DNA of 64,000 bases from Porphyromonas uenonis 60-3 (GTDB lineage: Bacteria; Bacteroidota; Bacteroidia; Bacteroidales; Porphyromonadaceae). Position 1 is the stretch's first letter. Every line of letters begins with the position of its first letter. Both the position numbers and the translations under genes were made by a program. The DNA lies in NCBI RefSeq assembly GCF_000174775.1, contig NZ_ACLR01000170.1, positions 28,555 to 92,554 on the forward strand, in the 5' to 3' direction. Shown here piece by piece: positions 34,455 to 44,651 of the stretch. The notes beneath the pieces were generated by a model. It was not told where the DNA came from and did no database searches. It was given only the letters and a program-made list of their open reading frames with translations.

Positions 34455-36476
34455 CTAATTAGGAAAGCTTGATGTGTCACGCAGTAACTGCGATACGGTA
34501 TGGCCCATATCGGTGGCGTGCTCGATGGCACCGCTCACGGCGATGCCGTCAATGTCTTTGTTGCTAAAGAGAGTCTCAGCATCTTCTGGTCGTATGCCTC
34601 CGATAGCTACAATCTGAGGAACGATGAACTGTCGGTTCGTCTCTTTGACTTGCTGAGCTATCTGCGAGATACCCTCTAAGCCTAGGATGGGAGCGAGGAG
34701 TGCTTTGGTCTGTGTGTCTCGATAGGGACCCACACCGATGTAGTCAATGTTGGCCGCCAAGGCACGAGGTAGGTCGTCAAGACTATTGACCGTATAGCCG
34801 ATGATGTACTCATCGCCTAGGATACGCCGCGCCTCTTGTGGAGGGCAGTCTCGCTTGCCGAGGTGAACCCCGTCAGCGTCTACAGCGATGGTGGCGATGA
34901 TGTCGTCGTCGATGAGCAAGCAGGCATCGTAGCAATCGGTCAGCCTGCGGAGGCGCAGTCCCATCTCGATGCGCTCTTCGGTGGTCGCCTCCTTGAGTCG
35001 TAGCTGCACCCAGCGCCCGCCCGCCTCAAGGTATTGGGATACCTTATTATATAGTCTGTCGGGGTCCGACTCGTTGGTCACGTACTGTAGATCAAAGTCA
35101 AAGTACAGATGCTGCTTCTTCCGACTTCCTCTAAATATCTTGGGACAAAGTAGCTGTCGCTCGGGGAGGTTGGGTTGCCCCGCAAAGATAGTGGCGAGGT
35201 AGTGGCAAGCACGCTGCACGGAGCTAACGAGGCTGTACTCCATAGCCCAGTAGCTGGCGATTGCTGCGGAGAGCATACAGCCAGTCCCGTGGATTGACTT
35301 GTCGTAGCGATGCGTGTAGTAGGGGTGGATGCCGTCGCTAGTGATCAGTTGGTTGACCACAAGATGTGGCGAAGTGGTGTCGTGTCCACCCTTTAGTAGA
35401 ATAGCCACATCGTGCTTCTGAGCAATGCGCTGGAGCTCTGCGGGATCGTCTGTACCGAAGAGTGCCTGAGCCTCGGGCTTATTGGGCGTGACAAGGCTTA
35501 CTTCATTCAGTAGGGTAGCGAGCTTGTCCTGCTCCTCTGTCCAAAGGTTGGGTTGCGTCACCTCTGTTGCTGTGGGTTGGAGGATAGGGTCCCATATGAT
35601 TCGCTTGACGCCTAGCGCCTTCATCTGCGCAACGATATGTACCGCCTGCTGTAAGTCTTGCACCATACCGAGCTTAGCCACGGTGACGGGGTGGTCGGTG
35701 AGGAGCGTCGTTAGCGATGCCTGTAGTTGGTCGGACGGAGTGGCGGTAGTGGAGACGAAGCGGTGCAGGCTTTGTGCCGTGAGCGTAGAAATAACGCTGT
35801 AGCACTGCACGCTCAGATCATTTGCGATGCGGGTGTCTACGCTGATGCCAGCTCCCGATGTGGGGTCGTGACCCGCAACGGTTAGGATGGCGGGCAATTG
35901 GTACTGAGCTAGTCGCTCTGGCAGTTGTTTCCACGGTTGCGACCAGATGTCTCCCAGCACAGCGACCCCAGCGTAGCCAGCCTTTGCGACAGCCTCTTGC
36001 TTTTCGGGGGTGATGCCTCCAAGCGCGTAGACGGGGTAAGGAAGTTTGATCAATGCCTCACGACACGAAAGTAACGCAGGGTTGCCCTGATAGCCCTCTT
36101 TGCTAATGCTATCAAAGAGCGGGCTGAGCAAAGCGTAGTGTGGTGTGAAAGGTAACTCCTGTAGCTCTTGGATCGAATGGGCACCGACCGCTATCGTCTG
36201 GTGAGGAGCGAGAGGGATATTCCTCCACTCCGCCACGCGACGATAGGGTAGGTAGACGCCCGCCACGTCATACTCCGCCAGTAGCGCATAGTGGTCACAC
36301 AGCACGACATGCTGGTGGTAGGCGGGCTCTAGACTGTCTAAGACTTTTCTAAAGTCCGCCTCAGAAGCTCCTGGCATGCGCAGATGTACCTTACAGATGC
36401 AACTACTTGCGACATCAATGATATCGCCAGCTACATCTTCTACAAGCTGACGTTCGGGCGGCGTGATAACGATCAT
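34455..36476 (-). CDS. thiE: TenI-ThiD-ThiE fusion protein
   Basis: A 673-residue three-part protein. Residues 1-190 are a TenI/ThiE-like barrel (KVHLRMPGASEAD, LLSPLFDSISKEGY, YALGGITPE). Residues about 195-445 are ThiD, the HMP/HMP-P kinase (TVAGHDPTSGAG, KLGMVQD, GTGCMLSAAIASY). Residues about 458-673 are a full thiamine-phosphate synthase ThiE (WVQLRLKEA, ADGVHLGKRDCP, IGVGPYRDTQTK, IGGI). ThiD makes HMP-PP and ThiE joins it to thiazole phosphate, so two consecutive steps are physically linked. The N-terminal barrel resembles TenI, the thiazole tautomerase of Bacillus, and would prepare the other substrate. Confidence 0.9.
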   Translation of the reverse strand: MIVITPPERQLVEDVAGDIIDVASSCICKVHLRMPGASEADFRKVLDSLEPAYHQHVVLCDHYALLAEYDVAGVYLPYRRVAEWRNIPLAPHQTIAVGAHSIQELQELPFTPHYALLSPLFDSISKEGYQGNPALLSCREALIKLPYPVYALGGITPEKQEAVAKAGYAGVAVLGDIWSQPWKQLPERLAQYQLPAILTVAGHDPTSGAGISVDTRIANDLSVQCYSVISTLTAQSLHRFVSTTATPSDQLQASLTTLLTDHPVTVAKLGMVQDLQQAVHIVAQMKALGVKRIIWDPILQPTATEVTQPNLWTEEQDKLATLLNEVSLVTPNKPEAQALFGTDDPAELQRIAQKHDVAILLKGGHDTTSPHLVVNQLITSDGIHPYYTHRYDKSIHGTGCMLSAAIASYWAMEYSLVSSVQRACHYLATIFAGQPNLPERQLLCPKIFRGSRKKQHLYFDFDLQYVTNESDPDRLYNKVSQYLEAGGRWVQLRLKEATTEERIEMGLRLRRLTDCYDACLLIDDDIIATIAVDADGVHLGKRDCPPQEARRILGDEYIIGYTVNSLDDLPRALAANIDYIGVGPYRDTQTKALLAPILGLEGISQIAQQVKETNRQFIVPQIVAIGGIRPEDAETLFSNKDIDGIAVSGAIEHATDMGHTVSQLLRDTSSFPN

Positions 36477-36497
36477 AGAGCGTCTGGCGGTTACTGA

Positions 36498-38282
<1,785 letters not shown>

Positions 38283-38311
38283 TTAAGTGTGTTTGGAAGA
38301 AGAGGTGTGTC

Positions 38312-38512
38312 TTAGCCACCCATAGCTGCGGTAATGATCGTGACAGCATCACCCTCGCAGAGCTGGTGCGTAGCCCAGGCATCACGTGGTATGACACGAT
38401 GATTGACCGCTAGCGCCGTGTGGTCGAGCGTAGCGACGACAGGCGATACCGCCTCTAGTAGCGAGGTCCCTGCTGGCAGGTCATGTGGAGTCTTATTGAT
38501 CGTTACTTGCAT
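38312..38512 (-). CDS. thiS: Sulfur carrier protein ThiS
   Basis: A 66-residue ubiquitin-fold protein ending in Gly-Gly (ITAAMGG), the site of adenylation and thiocarboxylate formation. The N-terminal strand MQVTINKTPHDLPAG and VNHRVIPRDAW are family-like. It is the first gene of the thiamine operon, directly after the terminator-like hairpin of the riboswitch leader. Confidence 0.93.
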   Translation of the reverse strand: MQVTINKTPHDLPAGTSLLEAVSPVVATLDHTALAVNHRVIPRDAWATHQLCEGDAVTIITAAMGG

Positions 38513-38520
38513 AAGCCATA

Positions 38521-38575
38521 TAAAAAGAAAAAGAGCCTACATACCTTCATCAGTTTGGTATGTAAAACTCTTAGT
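38521..38575 (-). terminator. Intrinsic terminator in the thi leader (expression platform)
   Basis: On the minus strand AAGAGTTTTACATACC pairs with GGTATGTAGGCTCTT around an 11-nt loop, followed by TTTCTTTTT. It lies between the TPP riboswitch and thiS, which suggests control by premature termination. Confidence 0.7.
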
Positions 38576-38647
38576 GTGTACCGCCAAGCTCAAGGGCTTG
38601 ACAAGTAGGGTGTCCCAGTATGAGAGTCTGCACGGTCAGCGTGTAGT

Positions 38648-38735
38648 CGTTCTCTTTGCCTACGCCAGTATTATCTGGATCAGGTCGAGGGTCTCATCTC
38701 AGCCACCACGCAGTCGCACTGTGGCACCCCTAAGA
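38648..38735 (-). promoter_or_regulatory. TPP riboswitch (THI element)
   Basis: The minus strand carries the conserved blocks in order: AGGGGTGCC, CTGAGATGAGACCC, CGACCTGATCCAGATAATA and CTGGCGTAGGCAAAG. CTGAGA and CTGATC...ATAAT...GCGTAGGCA are the TPP-contacting pyrimidine and pyrophosphate arms. It governs the six-gene thi operon that follows. Confidence 0.95.
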
Positions 38736-38743
38736 GTCTGATG

Positions 38744-38751
38744 CAAAGGTA
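38744..38751 (-). promoter_or_regulatory. -7 box of the thiamine operon
   Basis: The minus strand reads TACCTTTG, 9 bp before the first conserved riboswitch bases, as expected for a transcript starting about 38738. Confidence 0.7.
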
Positions 38752-38821
38752 ATGAAAATATCTCAGAGTAGAGCTATCTCATCCGAGTACCTCGGAAGAT
38801 ATAGCTCTAGGGGTGGATACA

Positions 38822-38888
38822 ATAAAAAAGGGGCTGTCCTAAGACAGCCCCTTCTCATTAACCTTAAAATCTAACACCATGAAAAACA
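38822..38888 (-). ncRNA. Probable small RNA with its own promoter and terminator
   Basis: A minus-strand TACCTTTG (38894-38901) is followed by about 65 nt (CAACGTGTTTTTCATGG, TTTTAAGGTTAATGAG) and a perfect hairpin AAGGGGCTGTC-CTAA-GACAGCCCC with TTTTTTATT. Nothing coding lies on this stretch. A promoter and terminator this close together form a complete unit for a short RNA. I recall similar AACGTGTTTTTCAT leaders elsewhere in Bacteroidales but cannot confirm it. Confidence 0.55.
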
Positions 38889-38893
38889 CGTTG

Positions 38894-38901
38894 CAAAGGT
38901 A
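38894..38901 (-). promoter_or_regulatory. -7 box of the small RNA
   Basis: TACCTTTG on the minus strand. It has no gene closer than the terminator hairpin at 38829-38853, which makes the small-RNA reading likely. Confidence 0.55.
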
Positions 38902-39023
38902 AGACTTATTCTTCATATATGCAACACGCTGGCGCAACATCTTCGTAATTTCTTTTGACTTAGGGCTCCTCAAGTCCCAGACTTAGCGATACTACTTGGC
39001 TAGAGACTGGGACTAATACAGTG

Positions 39024-39069
39024 AGAGCGAGTAACTCGGAGGGGGTGAGACCCTAGAGTTACTCGCTCT
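39024..39069. terminator. Hairpin downstream of the M16 peptidase gene
   Basis: GAGCGAGTAACTC pairs with GAGTTACTCGCTC around an 18-nt loop that can form a small stem of its own. A second GC-rich hairpin (AGGCGTCT / AGACGCC) at 39098-39127 lies closer to the stop codon. Together they probably end the minus-strand peptidase transcript. Confidence 0.5.
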
Positions 39070-39148
39070 TGCTATTTGTTGTGCTAGTGTCTTACGGAGG
39101 CGTCTGTCACGAAGTGTGGTAGACGCCCCGTAGGAGTGTTAGCTTCAT

Positions 39149-41986
39149 TTACTTAGCTTTCTTAGCATCGCGGATGATTACCTCGATGAGGTTGTTCTGC
39201 TTGAGGAGCTCCTGAGCAATCTTCTGGACGTCTGCAGGCTTGATGCTGTTGAGCGTCTTCTCGTAGTCTGTCTGGAAGTCACGACCGTAGAAGAAGAAGT
39301 CAACCATATGATCGAGCCAGTAGTCGTTCTTCTTGAGATCCTCAGCGTGGTCCTTCTTCATATTGAGGATTGTCTTGTCAAACATCTCCTTGTCGGGACC
39401 ATTCTTAGCTACCTTCTCGAGCTCTGCGTAGATGATCTTGTTGAGTCTGTCTACCTTCTCAGGGTCTGTCTGGTAGAAGATCTGGAAGACCGTCTCGCCC
39501 TTAGGATTGTCGCTGATAGAGCCACCCGAGCTGACACCGTATGTGCCACCCTCGTCCTCACGGACGGTAGCTGTGTAGACCTGATCCATGACTGCTCCGA
39601 GTACCTCCATGGCTAGCTCGTTGTGGAGCGTGTAGGGTAGCTTGCCCGTATAAGCAGCCATGACCATAGCCATAGGAGTAGCAAGCTCCTTCTTGAAGTC
39701 AATGTGCATAGAGCCCTGACGTACTGCGGGTACGAGCTCCTTGTGCATGTTGTGCTTGCGACCCTTGGTAGGTACAGAGGCTACATACTTCTCTAGGTAA
39801 GGAATGAGTTGCTCTGGAGTTACATTACCGATGAAGTATAGCTGTAGGTCACCTAGGTCTGCGATGCGCTCCTTCCAGATCTTCATCACACGGTCATAGT
39901 TGACAGCCTCGATGTCGGCGATGGTAGCACGCTTCATCAATGGATTGTTGTTGTAGAGCGCATAGGTGAGCGAGTCTTGGAAGGGAACCATAGGATTGGA
40001 CTCCATGTTCTTGATCTGCTCGATCATGTTGGTGCGCCAGTTTGCAAAGGCATCAGCATCCTGTCTAGGCTGTGTCATGCGGAGGTAGAGGAGCTGGAAG
40101 AAGGTCTCCATATCCTCAAGCGTAGAGATACCACTGAAGTAAGTTCTCGTGCCACCCATAGAGCCCGAAGCAGAGACGCTACGACCCGTGAGTGCCTTGG
40201 AGAGGGTAGGATTGTCAAACTTGCCTACACCACCCAGTGCGACGACGCTACTGAGGTTCTTGATGTTGGGTAGATCCTTAGCGTTCTTAAGGTAAGCGTT
40301 GGTGCCACCAGGAGCGACAGCTGTGAGTGAGATCTGATTCTTCTTGTAGTCGGTCGTTTTGAGATAGACTACCATGCCGTTGCTCAGGGTGAGGCGCGTC
40401 GTACCAAACTTAAGGTTGTCCTCACGCTTGGTTACTTTGCCAGCCTTGGGCGCCTTATCCATCAGCTTCATATCAGAGACGGCATCCTTGATAGGCTCTA
40501 CGGGGAGCTTGCGGTACTCGTTGACCTTAGCGACTAGCTCAGCCTCGGTGGGTAGTACGAGTCCCTTCTTGTCTGGAGCCGTGAGCATAAGAACCATGTT
40601 CTTGTCCCCGATGAGAGACTGTACCATCTGGTTGACTACATCTAGGGGTATATTTTTAGCAACTTGCTCCATGATGGCCTTCTCCATCTCAATGCCTGGG
40701 ATGTAGCCACCTGTGGTGAAGTAATTCTTATACTCGTTGGCGTAAGCACTATTCTTACGAGTCTCACGCTCGTTGTAGCTATTCTCATAAGCCTTGAGGA
40801 GACCAGTGCGAGCACGCTCATACTCACCCTGAGTGAAGCCATACTGGCGTATGCGCTCTATCTCAGCCATGAGAGCCTTGAGTGCTACATCTAGCTCGCC
40901 CTCACGTGCTGTAACGTCAAAGGTAAGAGCGTCTTTCGTCTGAGCGAGGAAGAAGTTGCTTATATAGCCATTAGCGCTAGTGAAAGCGGGATTTGGCTTG
41001 TGCATTAGGTCTGTGAAGCGCTCATCGATGATGCGGTTTGTGATACCATATAGGTAGTTCTTCATAACGCCAGCGATGGTGCGTGTCATCTCGACAGGCA
41101 TAGCGTCTGTCTTGAACATAACCATTAGGTTCGTGCTGGTAGCCTCCTTGTCCTTTTCGATAGCTACGAGAGGAGCATCGTTGTCCTCTACGGGGAAGTA
41201 GACACGCTCTGCTGCATTGACAGGAGCGGGGATGTCGGCAAACATCTCTTTGATCTTCTTCTCTACGTAGTCTACGTCGACATCGCCGACCACGATGATG
41301 GCCTGTAGGTCGGGGCGATACCACTTGTGATAGTAGTCGCGTAGCTCGTTGTACTTAAAGCCGTTGACCACGCTCATCAGACCGATAGGCATGCGTACGC
41401 CGTAGCGGTTGTTGGGGTAGATCTTGGGGAGTGCGGTATTGAGCATACGCATCTGCGCATTGTCTCGTGAGCGCCACTCCTCGGTGATGACCCCGCGCTC
41501 CTTGTCTATCTCCTGGTCAGCTAGGGTCACGAAGCCACTCCAGTCATGTAGGATGAGTAGGCAGCTGTCGATGAATCCCTTGCGCTCTGTGGGAGCTTCC
41601 ATCAGCGTGTAGACTGTCTCGTCAATACCCGTATAGGCGTTGAGGTTGTAGCCGAAGCGCATACCGTTTGACTCAAGGTAGCTAATGAGTGTCTTGTCAG
41701 GGAAGTTCTTCGTGCCGTTGAAGCACATGTGCTCTAGGAAGTGAGCCAGACCGCGCTGATTCTCCTCCTCAAGGATAGATCCGACCCGCTGAGCAATGTA
41801 AAACTCTGCACGATTCTTCGGCTGCTCGTTGTGACGGATGAAGTAGGTTAGCCCATTGGCGAGCTTGCCCGTACGGACTTGTGGGTCTATGGGCAGTGGT
41901 TGACTCATGTCCTGAGCAAAGGCTACACGAGGTAGCAGCATGGTCAGGAGGACCACAGCCATAGACAGCATTCGCTTTAGATTCAT
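39149..41986 (-). CDS. M16 (insulinase/pitrilysin) family zinc peptidase
   Basis: A 945-residue exported peptidase. The start at 41986 gives a proper signal peptide (RMLSMAVVLLTMLLPRVAFAQ cut by Sec). A start at 42184 would add 66 residues lying upstream of it. The inverted zinc motif HFLEHMCFNGT (HxxEH) lies about residue 76 of the mature chain, with the distal Glu in the downstream helix (DETVYTLMEA). A second, inactive M16 module (residues about 500-945) pairs with the first to close the chamber. It probably cleaves peptides in the periplasm, which fits peptide-based nutrition. A -7 box lies 158 bp upstream. Confidence 0.88.
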   Translation of the reverse strand: MNLKRMLSMAVVLLTMLLPRVAFAQDMSQPLPIDPQVRTGKLANGLTYFIRHNEQPKNRAEFYIAQRVGSILEEENQRGLAHFLEHMCFNGTKNFPDKTLISYLESNGMRFGYNLNAYTGIDETVYTLMEAPTERKGFIDSCLLILHDWSGFVTLADQEIDKERGVITEEWRSRDNAQMRMLNTALPKIYPNNRYGVRMPIGLMSVVNGFKYNELRDYYHKWYRPDLQAIIVVGDVDVDYVEKKIKEMFADIPAPVNAAERVYFPVEDNDAPLVAIEKDKEATSTNLMVMFKTDAMPVEMTRTIAGVMKNYLYGITNRIIDERFTDLMHKPNPAFTSANGYISNFFLAQTKDALTFDVTAREGELDVALKALMAEIERIRQYGFTQGEYERARTGLLKAYENSYNERETRKNSAYANEYKNYFTTGGYIPGIEMEKAIMEQVAKNIPLDVVNQMVQSLIGDKNMVLMLTAPDKKGLVLPTEAELVAKVNEYRKLPVEPIKDAVSDMKLMDKAPKAGKVTKREDNLKFGTTRLTLSNGMVVYLKTTDYKKNQISLTAVAPGGTNAYLKNAKDLPNIKNLSSVVALGGVGKFDNPTLSKALTGRSVSASGSMGGTRTYFSGISTLEDMETFFQLLYLRMTQPRQDADAFANWRTNMIEQIKNMESNPMVPFQDSLTYALYNNNPLMKRATIADIEAVNYDRVMKIWKERIADLGDLQLYFIGNVTPEQLIPYLEKYVASVPTKGRKHNMHKELVPAVRQGSMHIDFKKELATPMAMVMAAYTGKLPYTLHNELAMEVLGAVMDQVYTATVREDEGGTYGVSSGGSISDNPKGETVFQIFYQTDPEKVDRLNKIIYAELEKVAKNGPDKEMFDKTILNMKKDHAEDLKKNDYWLDHMVDFFFYGRDFQTDYEKTLNSIKPADVQKIAQELLKQNNLIEVIIRDAKKAK

Positions 41987-42143
41987 ATCCAGTTGTCTAA
42001 AAGTTATTGATGTATTACTAGTTGTCTGTTCAAAAGATCGTGAGTGTAGAGCTAGAGAGACACACCCTTTGTTATATAGACGAGTAGGAACCCGTATATG
42101 TTGCAAGAGGTCTTCACTGAGATCTAGCACATTCACCCAAATG

Positions 42144-42151
42144 CAAAGATA
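42144..42151 (-). promoter_or_regulatory. -7 box of the M16 peptidase gene
   Basis: TATCTTTG on the minus strand. The transcript would have a leader of about 150 nt, which supports the start at 41986 rather than 42184. Confidence 0.5.
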
Positions 42152-42318
42152 CTCACTTTTTACAAACCATGGATTGTCCCTCAAGGCTGACGCATCCTAA
42201 TCTCTCTTCTAGGGTCTACATAAGGTAACCTCTAGGGAAAGAATATGGCTAGAACCTCGCTACACAGCGCTATAGCCCCACTTTATAGCCACTCTAGCAT
42301 ATCGGCTGATTGTGCTCT

Positions 42319-42500
42319 CTACCGAGGAATTCGGAAATCTCCAGGGAGCAAACGAAAATTCCCCACGGAGGGCCGAAATAAAAGTTCGGAAGAATGAAAT
42401 GAAACTTCGGAAGAATGAAATCAAAGTTCCGATGATTTTTTTTATTCCTCGGTGGAGGATTCGGGACCCCTCCATGGATAATCCCGATTTCCCAGGGAGG
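42319..42500 (-). mobile_element. MITE-like 180-bp repeat, copy C (inverted core)
   Basis: Left arm TACCGAGGAATTCGGAAATC followed by CTCCAGGGAGCAAACGAAAA, as in copy B. The core units here read GTTCGGAAGAATGAAAT on the plus strand, so they are inverted against copies A and B relative to the same left arm. The right arm (GATTTCCCAGGGAGGG) is degenerate. Confidence 0.75.
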
Positions 42501-42526
42501 GTGCTCAACGGGGGTGCTTTTAAAGA

Positions 42527-42565
42527 AAAAAGGGGAGGACACCATCGCTTGGTATCCTCCCCATA
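42527..42565 (-). terminator. Intrinsic terminator of the small barrel gene
   Basis: GGGGAGGATACCAAGC pairs with the complementary GGTGTCCTCCCC, followed by TTTTTTCTTT on the minus strand. It lies 24 bp after the stop of the gene at 42589. Confidence 0.75.
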
Positions 42566-42588
42566 GAAATAGGATGACGTATGTGTGC

Positions 42589-43200
42589 TTAGAAGCGGTA
42601 GCCCACGGAGATAGCTGGGTGGACGTAGACGTCGTCAAAGTCTTCGCCCTTCACAAGATTGCGTCCCACACGTATACTGATCTCGCCACTCCAGTTGCTC
42701 CGAGAGACGAACTTCCAGCCACCACCGAGACCGATACCCCAAGAGGTACTTCGTTTGTTCTCGCTTGTCGTTTGCTCGTTCGTGGGGTTGTAGTGTCTTA
42801 TGGTATAGCGATTGTAGTTGATCGCCGTGTTTGCCTCTATAAAGAAGCCTGAGTTAAGCCTTGTCATCGAGAGCTTCTTGCCACCGAAGTACCAGCGAGC
42901 ATAAGGCATCACGCCAAAGGCGGGAAAGAGCGAGGCCTCATAGTCTTCCCCCTGGGCAAAGCTGGCGCTGATGGTAGCTCCGAAGCCTAGGTCTTTGACC
43001 TTGGTCGTGGCGCGCTCGTACTCGAGTGAGACAGCCTTGAAGGCTACGGGTGCTAGGAGGTTGAGGCGTACCTCGTTGAGTGTCTGTGGTAGTGGAGCCT
43101 CTGGCTCGCCCTGCACGACGACTACCTGTGCAGAGAGACAGTATCCCGTAGCGAGGACGAGGGCGCAGAGTGCGAAGGCTTTCTTGAGTAGGTTGTTCAT
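42589..43200 (-). CDS. Small outer-membrane beta-barrel protein
   Basis: A 203-residue protein with a signal peptide (FALCALVLATGYCLSAQ) and repeating amphipathic strands, ending in VGYRF. The final Tyr-Arg-Phe and segments such as GIGLGGGWKFVSRSNWSGEI indicate an outer-membrane barrel of about eight strands. It has its own promoter and terminator, so it is monocistronic. No function can be assigned. Confidence 0.7.
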   Translation of the reverse strand: MNNLLKKAFALCALVLATGYCLSAQVVVVQGEPEAPLPQTLNEVRLNLLAPVAFKAVSLEYERATTKVKDLGFGATISASFAQGEDYEASLFPAFGVMPYARWYFGGKKLSMTRLNSGFFIEANTAINYNRYTIRHYNPTNEQTTSENKRSTSWGIGLGGGWKFVSRSNWSGEISIRVGRNLVKGEDFDDVYVHPAISVGYRF

Positions 43201-43241
43201 AAGGGTACTTATATTTGATAGGTTATACGTGCTTGTGGAGC

Positions 43242-43249
43242 CAAAGGTA
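43242..43249 (-). promoter_or_regulatory. -7 box of the small barrel gene
   Basis: TACCTTTG on the minus strand, about 41 bp upstream of the start at 43200. Confidence 0.6.
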
Positions 43250-43325
43250 GCAAATAGTTTTCAAATAGTCACAGATTCGTCTGGCTAGAGTAATGCACAG
43301 ATGGGCTTCTTTCGTTATCCTGTTG

Positions 43326-43333
43326 TATCTTTG
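43326..43333 (+). promoter_or_regulatory. -7 box of the four-TM protein gene
   Basis: TATCTTTG on the plus strand, 30 bp before the ATG at 43364. It rules out a start at 43301. Confidence 0.6.
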
Positions 43334-43363
43334 TGGTGCAATAACTATAAGTCTACCTGTACT

Positions 43364-43987
43364 ATGAAACAAGACGCTACTGCTACAAAGCAAAACTCGA
43401 CGAAAAGCTATACTTGGCTCATCTATCTAGCTGCATGGCTCGTCATCGTGCTGATCCAGTCCATCCTGATCGGGCAGAGCAGTACGATGGCTAAGTCCTT
43501 ATTCCAGGCACCATCACACTATCTCTCTACATGGTTTCTGGATATCTTTCTGATCGCAATCTTCTACCTCAACTACTACTATGTCGCTGGGCACATGATG
43601 CGCCGTCGTCACTTCGGGGGCTACATCGCTTTTGTGGTGGTCGTGGCTGTGGTTGCGCTCTTTATGCCGATCCTCTGCAAGGCGCTCTTCGGATGGCGTA
43701 CGCCTACGCAGGATCTACCCTTTGTCACGGTCTCTTGGTCGGGCGCTATCGGGGCAGTCACGGTCATCACGATCGGACTGGCGGTGCGTGCGCTCCTAGA
43801 GTGGCTCAAGCTCAACAAGCTCACGGCTGAGCAACGTGAAGAGCTGATCAAGCTACGCAATGAGGTGACCTCGCATAAGATGCAAGCGAAGAGTGACACA
43901 ATCAAGCCCACCACGGAGATAACGCCTACACCAGCAGAGCTTGCAGCACAAGAGCCAAAGCCTATCGCTCCCGCTCAGCCTGACTAA
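43364..43987 (+). CDS. Four-helix membrane protein, resembles the sensor part of a LytS-like kinase
   Basis: A 207-residue protein with hydrophobic stretches at about 17-37, 55-78, 91-112 and 128-150, then a charged, probably coiled-coil segment (LLEWLKLNKLTAEQREELIKL) and a Pro/Glu-rich tail. The four helices followed by the linker KLNKLTAEQREEL are like the front half of Bacteroidota sensor histidine kinases of the LytS/YehU type. The kinase half is missing: no H-box or ATPase motif follows. It could be a stand-alone sensor or a scaffold. It is convergent with the O-methyltransferase gene (4 bp overlap). Confidence 0.6.
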   Translation: MKQDATATKQNSTKSYTWLIYLAAWLVIVLIQSILIGQSSTMAKSLFQAPSHYLSTWFLDIFLIAIFYLNYYYVAGHMMRRRHFGGYIAFVVVVAVVALFMPILCKALFGWRTPTQDLPFVTVSWSGAIGAVTVITIGLAVRALLEWLKLNKLTAEQREELIKLRNEVTSHKMQAKSDTIKPTTEITPTPAELAAQEPKPIAPAQPD

Positions 43988-44631
43988 GCGGACAGAATGC
44001 GAATGATCGTGAGTCCATCACGAAGTGGGAGGAGGAGCTGCTCCACTCCGCTGTCCTGAGCTACCAGTGCGTTGAAGTGCTGGATCCCTTCCAGCTGAAG
44101 GTCGTGATGGGTCGTTGGGGCGGTTACTTTACCGTCCCAAAGGGTATTGTCGGCCAAGATGATAGCTCCTGGGCGTAAGTGCTTGCGCAGTAGCTGGTAG
44201 TAGTCGGGGTACTGACGCTTGTTGGCATCAATGTAGACAAGATCGTAGTCGTGCTGTGCAAGTAGTGCGGGCATCAGCTCTAGAGCCTGACCGTGGTGTA
44301 TGTGAATGCGCTCGGCACACCCGCTGCGTGCTACAAAAGGGGAGAGGAAGTGGATCATCTCTGCATCGCACTCGATGGAGTCAATTTCGCCAGACACAGG
44401 TTCGAGCGCTATCGCCATGGCTATCGTTGAGTAACCACTATAAGCGCCCAGCTCTAGGACACGCTTGGCACTACTGAGCTTGATGAGCATCGAGAGTAGC
44501 CCCGCCTGCGTAGCTCCACAGACCATCCTCGGCTGAAGGAGGCGCACATAGGCAGTGCGGAGCAATTCGTCTAGTAGGGGATCCCCGAAGGAGCTGTGCT
44601 GCTGGGCATAAAGCTCTAGCTCTGCGTCCAT
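43984..44631 (-). CDS. Class I SAM-dependent O-methyltransferase
   Basis: A 215-residue methyltransferase of the catechol/caffeoyl-CoA type. SAM-binding motif LELGAYSGYSTIAMA, acidic loop IDSIECD, and metal/substrate residues in YDLVYIDANKRQYPDYYQ and ADNTLWDGKV. Such enzymes use a divalent metal. The substrate in bacteria is usually unknown. It follows aroQ by 20 bp under the same promoter. Confidence 0.88.
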   Translation of the reverse strand: MDAELELYAQQHSSFGDPLLDELLRTAYVRLLQPRMVCGATQAGLLSMLIKLSSAKRVLELGAYSGYSTIAMAIALEPVSGEIDSIECDAEMIHFLSPFVARSGCAERIHIHHGQALELMPALLAQHDYDLVYIDANKRQYPDYYQLLRKHLRPGAIILADNTLWDGKVTAPTTHHDLQLEGIQHFNALVAQDSGVEQLLLPLRDGLTIIRILSA

Positions 44632-44651
44632 AGTCTATATAATATAAGGTG

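Noticed and set aside
38879..38902. Tiny leader peptide MKNTLQR on the plus strand
   Set aside because: The same bases on the minus strand hold a -7 box and the start of the small RNA. No plus-strand gene follows.
41987..42184. N-terminal extension of the M16 peptidase
   Set aside because: It would place 66 residues before a perfect signal peptide and would begin upstream of the -7 box at 42144-42151.
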